A stretch of DNA of 35,923 nucleotides, from positions 1 through 35,923 of the forward strand of contig SLMP01000073.1 in the NCBI GenBank assembly GCA_007133465.1, given 5' to 3'. This DNA comes from Nitriliruptoraceae bacterium. GTDB lineage: Bacteria; Actinomycetota; Nitriliruptoria; Nitriliruptorales; Nitriliruptoraceae. The notes below the pieces were generated by a model. That model saw only the letters and a program-made list of their open reading frames with translations, did no database searches and had not been told where the DNA came from. Both the position numbers and the translations under genes were made by a program. Shown here piece by piece: positions 31,092-35,923 of this stretch; within the stretch, counting starts at the first letter, position 1; each line of letters begins with the position of its first letter.

Positions 31092-31868
31092 CTACATGAC
31101 CGCCTCGAGGTAGGTGCCCAACGGCTCGAAGCCCATCCGGCGGTACATCGGGGTACCCATCGGCGACGGCTCCAGCACGGCGGTCTCGTACCCCCGCGCC
31201 CGAGCCTCGAGGAGGGCGGCGCTGGTCAGGGCGGTGCCGAAGCCCCGCCCGCGGTGGGGCGGTCGGGTCGCGACGCTGTAGACGCCCGCCAGGTGCACGC
31301 TCGGCGTCGTCGCGAGCATGGACGTGGCGACCGGTTCGCCCGCCAGGTAGCCGATGAACACCGTGAAGGACGGGACCGTCAGCAGGTTCGGCCCGAGCTC
31401 GCGACGCAGCTCGTCCGGATCGGCGCCGAACGCGTCGGCGAAGCACTGCACGGCATCCTCGATCGTGTCCTTTCCGGCGGCGACGATCGACAGGCCGGCG
31501 GTCGGGCGTGCGCCGACCGACCAGGGACGCAGCGACATCCAAGACACCGGTGCCTCGTCGAACTCGACGCCGCGACGGAGGGCTTCCGCGACCAGCTCCT
31601 GGTCGAGCTCCGGTTGGAGCTTCAGGAGCCACGGCAGCGCTGCCCTCCGGTAGCGCTCCGCGGCGCCTGCCAGTGCCGAGCCGGGATCCGCCAGCTCGCC
31701 CCCCGAGATCGCGAGGTTGAACGACGGACTGCTCGACCCGGTTGCCATGCACGTGAGACCGTTCGCATCGGTCGCCCAACCCGTCGGGGTGGAGAGGGAG
31801 AGCCGACGCCACGCGTCGTGGAGGTGACCGTGGAACCGCCGCAACATCCGGTGTCGGTGGTCGGTCAT
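31092..31868 (-). CDS. GNAT-family N-acetyltransferase
   Basis: 258 residues from ATG 31868, with GGAG 6 bases upstream, overlapping the rhomboid-like gene's stop as ATGA. The C-terminal GNAT domain has motif A VATRPPHRGRGFGTALT (acetyl-CoA pyrophosphate loop R-G-R-G-F-G) and motif B LEPSPMGTPMYRRMGF. The first 110 residues form a separate region of weak similarity, perhaps a degenerate second GNAT fold, as in several two-domain acetyltransferases. Substrate unknown. It is the second gene of a two-gene unit with the membrane protein. Confidence 0.88.
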   Translation of the reverse strand: MTDHRHRMLRRFHGHLHDAWRRLSLSTPTGWATDANGLTCMATGSSSPSFNLAISGGELADPGSALAGAAERYRRAALPWLLKLQPELDQELVAEALRRGVEFDEAPVSWMSLRPWSVGARPTAGLSIVAAGKDTIEDAVQCFADAFGADPDELRRELGPNLLTVPSFTVFIGYLAGEPVATSMLATTPSVHLAGVYSVATRPPHRGRGFGTALTSAALLEARARGYETAVLEPSPMGTPMYRRMGFEPLGTYLEAVM

Positions 31869-32221
31869 CGTCCGCTCCGTTCGACGAGCGCGATCTGGTC
31901 CCGCGCCCAGGCGACGTGGAGGCCCGCGAGCAGGTAGACGGCCAGCACATGCACCGACCCGGCGACCCGTTCGAACCTCCCGGCGACCAGGCCGATGACG
32001 AGGACAGCGACGGCGATGTGGATGAGCACCTCGGCCGTGGAGAAGACCGGGAGCATCGTCCAGGGCTGCTCGACGACGCCCGCCCAGTCCGCGGGCACGG
32101 CGAGGACCTCCAGGTGCCGGCTCTCGACGGTCACCGCGACGAAGACGGCCACGTTCGCCGCGATCAAGAGCGCCGACATCGGCGCCGCAGCGATGGCGAC
32201 ACGCAGATCGATCGTGGGCAC
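31865..32221 (-). CDS. short rhomboid-like membrane protein, probably not a protease
   Basis: 118 residues from GTG 32221, chosen because AGGA lies 5 bases upstream; the frame extends 27 codons more without an SD. Three hydrophobic helices are visible. The stretch EQPWTMLPVFSTAEVLIHIAV and AGRFERVAGSVHVLAVYLLAGL resembles the first half of rhomboid proteases (W-x-L-x-T...H, then G-x-x-LE-x-x-x-G...YL-x-x-GL). The chain stops there: the catalytic GxSG serine and the C-terminal histidine are absent, so it is either truncated or a small pseudo-rhomboid. Its stop overlaps the GNAT start, so they are co-translated. Confidence 0.6.
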   Translation of the reverse strand: MPTIDLRVAIAAAPMSALLIAANVAVFVAVTVESRHLEVLAVPADWAGVVEQPWTMLPVFSTAEVLIHIAVAVLVIGLVAGRFERVAGSVHVLAVYLLAGLHVAWARDQIALVERSGR

Positions 32222-32461
32222 GGCAATCCTGGGTCGGTCGTCGTACGGGAGGCCTCGCGACCTGTGCTCGTGCCCGCTGCGAGTGGTCACCCGGTGGCCC
32301 ACGAGGGCCCACGAGCACGGCCATGCTTGCGGATCCTGCTCCGAACCCGTCGAAGAGCACCAGGGTCCATGTTCGAGACCGGTGGAGCCCTGCGCCCCTA
32401 CGGACCATCGCAGCGGAGGCGGGGTGATTGGTCGCTGGGCTGCGGACGCGACAGCGCGCGA

Positions 32462-32493
32462 ACGGGGGGTGCTCCCGCGGAAGCACCCCCCGT
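32462..32493 (-). terminator. strong terminator after nrdJ
   Basis: ACGGGGGGTGCT (32462-32473) and AGCACCCCCCGT (32482-32493) form a perfect 12-bp stem with an 8-base loop, 15 bases past the nrdJ stop at 32508 on the minus strand. Confidence 0.8.
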
Positions 32494-32507
32494 GACGCAG
32501 GTGGATC

Positions 32508-35306
32508 TCAGCTGCAGCCGCTCGTGGTGCCGCACGACTCGCAGACGTGGCAGGCCCCGGCCCGCTTCATCTTGATGCCGCACTCGAAGCACATCGGTGC
32601 GTCGTGGTCGACGGGCACCGACGAGCCAGTGAACTGCGGCACCGGCTCCGCCTTGGCGACGTCCTCCGCCGAGGGGGTGGTCGGGACCAGCGTCTCCTGG
32701 TCGCCGTACCCCTCGTCGAGGATCCGGTTGCGCTCCTCGAGCGTGTGGATGCCGAGCTCCGCCCGCTTCTCGAACGGCAGGTACTCGATCGCGAGCTTGC
32801 GCGCCAGGTAGTCGACGATCGAGGTCGAGAAGCGGATCTCCTCGTCGTCGGTCATGCCGGCGGGCTCGAAGCGCATGTTCATGAACTTCGACACGTAGGT
32901 CTCGAGCGGCACCCCGTACTGCAGCCCGATCGAGACCGAGATCGCGAAGGCATCCAGCAGCCCGGACAGCGTCGAGCCCTGCTTGCCGAGCTTCACGAAG
33001 ATCTCGCCCAGCCCGTCGCCCGGGTACTCCCCGGCGGTGATGTAGCCCTTGGCGTCGCCGACCGCGAACGAGATCGTCTGCGACGGGCGGGTCTTCGGCA
33101 ACCGGCGCCGCATGGGGACGTGGGACACCTCGACGGGGGCTACGGCCTTCGCCTCCGCCTTCTTCGACACGCTCAGGGGTTGCGCCACCTTGCAGTTGTC
33201 GCGGTAGATCGCGATCGCCTTGATCCCGAGCTTCCACGCGTCGACATGCAACTGCTCGATGTCCTCGATTGTGGCCGACTCCGGGAGGTTGACCGTCTTG
33301 GAGATCGCCCCGGAGATGAAGGGCTGTGCCGCCGCCATCATCTTGACGTGCCCCATGTAGTGGATCGCGTCGTCACCCATGGCGCACTGGAAGACCTTCA
33401 GGTGCTCGCGCTTGATGGCGGGCGCCCCGTGGATCGTCTTGTGCTCGTCGATGTAGGCGACGATCGCCTCGACCTGTTCCTCGGTGTAGCCGAGGTGGCG
33501 CAGCGCCTGCGGGACGGTCTGGTTGACGATCGTGATCGCGCCACCACCGACCATCTTCTTCATCTTCACGAGGCCGAGGTCGGGTTCGATGCCCGTCGTG
33601 TCGCAGTCCATCATCAGGCCGATGGTGCCGGTCGGCGCCAGCACCGTCGCCTGCGCGTTGCGGTAGCCGTGTGCCTGGCCGAACTCGAGCGCCTCGTCCC
33701 AGGCCGTGCGCGTGGCCTCCATCAGCTCCGCCGGCACCGGCCGCGGGTCGATGTCGTCGACGGCAGCGCGATGCTTGCCGATCACGCGCAGCATCGGCTG
33801 CTCGTTCTTCGCGTAGCCGTTGTGCGGCCCCTTCACGCGGGCGAGCTCCGCCGAGGTGCGGTAGGCGTGCCCGGTCATCAGTGCGGTCAACGCCCCCGCC
33901 CAGGCGCGCCCCTCGTCGGAGTCGTAGGGCAACCCGAGCGACATCAGCAGCCCACCGAGGTTCGCGTAGCCGAGCCCGAGCTCACGGAAGTCGATCGCGT
34001 TCTTGCCGATGCGCTCGGTCGGGTACGACGAGTAGCCGACGATGATCTCCTGCGCGGTGAAGACGATCTCGACCGCGCGCTTGTAGGCCTCGACGTCGAA
34101 CCGGCCCGCCTCGTAGTCGTAGAACTTCTTGAGGTTCAGGCTCGCGAGGTTGCACGCCGAGTTGTCGAGGTGCATGTACTCCGAGCAAGGGTTGGAGCCG
34201 TTGATCCGGCCCGACTCCGGCGAGGTGTGCCAGTCGTTGATGGTGGTGTCGTACTGCAGGCCCGGGTCGGCGCACGCCCAGGCAGCCTCGGAGATCTGCC
34301 GCATGACCTCGCGGGCGTCCCTCTCCTCGAGCACGTCGCCGGTGGTGACGGCGCGCACCGGGTAGGTGGCGCCGCGCTCGTAGGCCTCCATGAACTCGTC
34401 GGTGACCCGCACGGAGTTGTTCGCGTTCTGGTACTGGATCGACGCGTAGTCCTCGCCGTCGAGGTCCATGTCGAAACCGGCCTCGCGCAGCACGCGGACC
34501 TTCTTCTCCTCCCGCGCCTTGGTCCAGATGAACTCCTCGATGTCGGGGTGGTCGATGTTGAGGATCACCATCTTGGCCGCACGGCGGGTCTTGCCGCCCG
34601 ACTTGATCGTGCCCGCGGACGCGTCCGCGCCCCGCATGAAGCTGACCGGCCCCGACGCCTCCCCGCCGCCCTTGAGGATCTCCTTGGACGAGCGGATCGT
34701 GGACAGGTTGATGCCGGCGCCCGACCCGCCCTTGAAGATCGTGCCCTCCTCGACGTACCAGTTGAGGATCGACGACATCGTGTCCTCGACGGCGAGGATG
34801 AAGCACGCCGAGCACTGCGGCTTCTCCTCGACCCCGACGTTGAACCACACCGGGGAGTTGAACGCGGCCTTCTGGTTGACGAGCAGGTGCGTGAGCTCCG
34901 CGTTGAACACCTCCGCCGAGTCCTCGTCCGCGAAGTAGCCGCCATCGATGCCCCAGCCGGTGATGGTGTCGGCGACCCGGTCGATCATCTGGCGGACGGA
35001 GTGCTCGCGCTGCGGGGTGTTGAGCGTGCCGCGGAAGTACTTCTGGCTCACGATCTGCGTCGCCATCATCGACCACGACGAGGGGAACTCCACCCCTCGC
35101 TGCTCGAAGGACACGCTGCCGTCGCGCCAGTTGGTCAGCACGGCGTCGCGCAGCTCCCACGTGAGCTCGTCGTAGGGGTGGCGGCCAGGCGTGGAGAAGA
35201 ACCGTTCGAGGGCGAGGCCGGTCCGCCCGTCGGTGGCGACGACCCGCAGCGGGGCGCTGGTCGCATCGGTCGTGATCGGCTCGTCGGCGCGGGTGGTGTC
35301 AGCCAT
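32508..35306 (-). CDS. nrdJ: vitamin B12-dependent (class II) ribonucleotide reductase
   Basis: 932 residues from ATG 35306; AGGAG is 12 bases upstream, slightly far. Hallmarks of the class II enzyme: FKGGSGAGINLS, NPCSEYMHLDNSACNL near residue 370 (active-site Cys with Asn and Glu), APTGTIGLMMDCDTTGIEPD, and a C-terminal zinc-ribbon-like tail with C-x2-C and C-x2-C-x2-C that also provides the redox cysteines. It reduces ribonucleotides to deoxyribonucleotides using adenosylcobalamin to generate the thiyl radical, so needs no second subunit or oxygen. No nrdR gene is seen in the window, but candidate NrdR and DnaA sites lie upstream. Monocistronic, closed by a strong terminator. Confidence 0.97.
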   Translation of the reverse strand: MADTTRADEPITTDATSAPLRVVATDGRTGLALERFFSTPGRHPYDELTWELRDAVLTNWRDGSVSFEQRGVEFPSSWSMMATQIVSQKYFRGTLNTPQREHSVRQMIDRVADTITGWGIDGGYFADEDSAEVFNAELTHLLVNQKAAFNSPVWFNVGVEEKPQCSACFILAVEDTMSSILNWYVEEGTIFKGGSGAGINLSTIRSSKEILKGGGEASGPVSFMRGADASAGTIKSGGKTRRAAKMVILNIDHPDIEEFIWTKAREEKKVRVLREAGFDMDLDGEDYASIQYQNANNSVRVTDEFMEAYERGATYPVRAVTTGDVLEERDAREVMRQISEAAWACADPGLQYDTTINDWHTSPESGRINGSNPCSEYMHLDNSACNLASLNLKKFYDYEAGRFDVEAYKRAVEIVFTAQEIIVGYSSYPTERIGKNAIDFRELGLGYANLGGLLMSLGLPYDSDEGRAWAGALTALMTGHAYRTSAELARVKGPHNGYAKNEQPMLRVIGKHRAAVDDIDPRPVPAELMEATRTAWDEALEFGQAHGYRNAQATVLAPTGTIGLMMDCDTTGIEPDLGLVKMKKMVGGGAITIVNQTVPQALRHLGYTEEQVEAIVAYIDEHKTIHGAPAIKREHLKVFQCAMGDDAIHYMGHVKMMAAAQPFISGAISKTVNLPESATIEDIEQLHVDAWKLGIKAIAIYRDNCKVAQPLSVSKKAEAKAVAPVEVSHVPMRRRLPKTRPSQTISFAVGDAKGYITAGEYPGDGLGEIFVKLGKQGSTLSGLLDAFAISVSIGLQYGVPLETYVSKFMNMRFEPAGMTDDEEIRFSTSIVDYLARKLAIEYLPFEKRAELGIHTLEERNRILDEGYGDQETLVPTTPSAEDVAKAEPVPQFTGSSVPVDHDAPMCFECGIKMKRAGACHVCESCGTTSGCS

Positions 35307-35518
35307 CGGGTGTCTCGCTCCTCGTGGTGCTCGTCTGCGGCGGACGGCGTGGTCCGACGTCGGCCCTGCCGTGGTTCGGCCCAGCAGCGGGCCGGTGCGG
35401 TTGCTCCCCCGGCTCCCGGGTGCACCACCTCGGTGGAACTACACGCGTGGAAGCCAGGCGCCACTGAACCTCGTGAGCCCACCGTACGCAAGCACCGTGA
35501 CACCCGGCCAGGACCGGC

Positions 35519-35527
35519 TGTGCACAA
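35519..35527 (-). promoter_or_regulatory. possible DnaA box, one mismatch
   Basis: TTGTGCACA on the minus strand differs at one position from the actinobacterial DnaA box TTGTCCACA. Overlaps the weak NrdR candidate. Confidence 0.25.
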
Positions 35528-35537
35528 CAGGTGGTGG
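35522..35537. promoter_or_regulatory. possible degenerate second NrdR box
   Basis: About 10 of 16 positions agree with the NrdR consensus, starting 33 bases before the better box. NrdR sites usually occur as pairs about three helical turns apart. It overlaps a near-match to a DnaA box, so the assignment is weak. Confidence 0.25.
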
Positions 35538-35554
35538 TCCAAGCACCGGACACA

Positions 35555-35570
35555 CCACTACATCTTGTGT
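35555..35570. promoter_or_regulatory. candidate NrdR box upstream of nrdJ
   Basis: CCACTACATCTTGTGT agrees with the NrdR consensus ACACWATATATWGTGT at 13 of 16 positions, including every strongly conserved one. NrdR represses ribonucleotide reductase genes in most bacteria. It lies about 250 bases upstream of nrdJ, further than usual, so either the leader is long or the divergent gene is also involved. Confidence 0.55.
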
Positions 35571-35624
35571 TCTCACAGGCGGTCCTCCGTCGTTCCCTCC
35601 CATCATCCCCAGCCCGGGGCCCCG

Positions 35625-35633
35625 TTGTCCACA
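35625..35633 (+). promoter_or_regulatory. consensus actinobacterial DnaA box
   Basis: TTGTCCACA is an exact match to the high-GC DnaA box. A single 9-mer may be fortuitous, but its place in the nrdJ upstream region is notable because DnaA controls reductase genes in E. coli. Confidence 0.4.
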
Positions 35634-35843
35634 GCCTTTCGCACCGCTCGCGCTCGGCAAGCAGCGCGGACAGCGCGCACCGGCGTCGCACTCCGCGGAC
35701 GCCGGACGCACGGGCCGGCCCGCGCCGCTCGCGCCCGTCCGACGCGGTGGCCGAGCCACCCCCGGCGTCGCTCCAGCGCGCGCTTGCCCGCGTCGCCGTG
35801 GGTCGCCCGCCTACCATCCGGACGTCTGTCCGCGGAGCGCCCC

Positions 35844-35923
35844 ATGTCCGACCGTCACCGAGCCGAGGCCACGTCCGACGCGGGCGAGCAGCGCGTCGGC
35901 GGGGGCGCCACCTCGGACGGGGA
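35844..35923 (+). CDS. start of a divergent gene, truncated by the window
   Basis: ATG 35844 has GGAG 6 bases upstream. The 26 visible residues (beginning MSDRHRAEATSDAGEQRVGG) are hydrophilic and look like a disordered N-terminus. In several actinobacteria lexA, which can have such an N-terminus, lies near reductase or nrdR genes, but nothing here proves that; no SOS box was seen. Confidence 0.45.
   Translation, partial: MSDRHRAEATSDAGEQRVGGGATSDG

Larger units (their letters stand above)
35307..35843. other. 537-base divergent intergenic region of nrdJ
   Basis: No protein-like frame is seen. It contains the candidate NrdR and DnaA sites listed separately, and a less GC-rich core around 35540-35575. 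The 210 bases nearest nrdJ are highly GC-rich and may be a structured 5' leader. I looked for a cobalamin riboswitch on the nrdJ strand and did not find its conserved boxes. Confidence 0.6.

Noticed and set aside
35307-35510. Cobalamin riboswitch before nrdJ
   Set aside because: A GCCACTG-like string near 35459 is on the plus strand, and the GGGAAG and CCAGGAGACC-type boxes are missing in the right order on the nrdJ strand.
1-35923. tRNA, rRNA, CRISPR arrays, insertion sequences, phage genes
   Set aside because: Looked for on both strands; no cloverleaf, repeat-spacer, transposase or integrase was recognised.

Overview
The window is very GC-rich DNA (about 70% or more by eye) with frequent GTG starts, strong GGAG/AGGAGG ribosome sites and tightly packed, often 4-bp-overlapping genes. 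With a class II (B12-dependent) ribonucleotide reductase, two small membrane proteins of the actinobacterial 'LigA-like' family, DrrAB-type exporters and TAnnnT promoter elements, this points to an actinobacterium. A deep-branching marine or soil lineage such as Nitriliruptoria is a guess. Nothing looks like a plasmid, phage, insertion sequence or CRISPR locus; it reads as ordinary chromosome.

Layout. 1-152: 5' end of a secreted glycine-rich protein (minus). 445-4131: tocopherol-cyclase-like protein (minus), a structured divergent spacer, LigA-like membrane protein 1, and a DEAD-box RNA helicase. 4196-7986: M28 aminopeptidase and a two-gene ABC exporter (minus). 8152-10694: a coupled pair, PAP2/lipid-kinase fusion and CPWA glutathionyl-hydroquinone-reductase-like protein (minus). 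10839-12631: DrrAB-type exporter (plus). 12636-16053: PLDc_N membrane protein, glutaminase, SixA-like phosphatase, LigA-like protein 2, TauE/SafE permease. 16232-19077: DUF4015 lipoprotein glycoside hydrolase convergent with a HemN-like radical SAM protein. 19137-23639: two tandem paralogous secreted M23 peptidases, each with ten WNGDG repeats. 23902-26080: NUDIX hydrolase, DUF5655 protein and two small membrane proteins. 26448-31040: MFS transporter, a small charged protein, then leuS with a complex leader. 31092-32221: GNAT acetyltransferase coupled to a short rhomboid-like protein. 32508-35306: nrdJ, with NrdR and DnaA box candidates upstream. 35844-end: start of a divergent gene.

The most interesting signals are: (a) the leuS leader, with a Leu-rich 24-codon open frame, a perfect GC palindrome just after its stop, a hairpin that can mask a ribosome site, and a six-codon open frame overlapping the leuS start, which together suggest leucine-dependent control of leucyl-tRNA synthetase; (b) the tandem M23 proteins, whose ten repeats are organised as 5+5, suggesting two five-bladed calcium-binding propellers behind a cell-wall peptidase; (c) candidate NrdR and DnaA sites upstream of a class II reductase; and (d) a duplicated LigA-like membrane family. 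All functions are read from motifs by eye; no database search or folding calculation was run.
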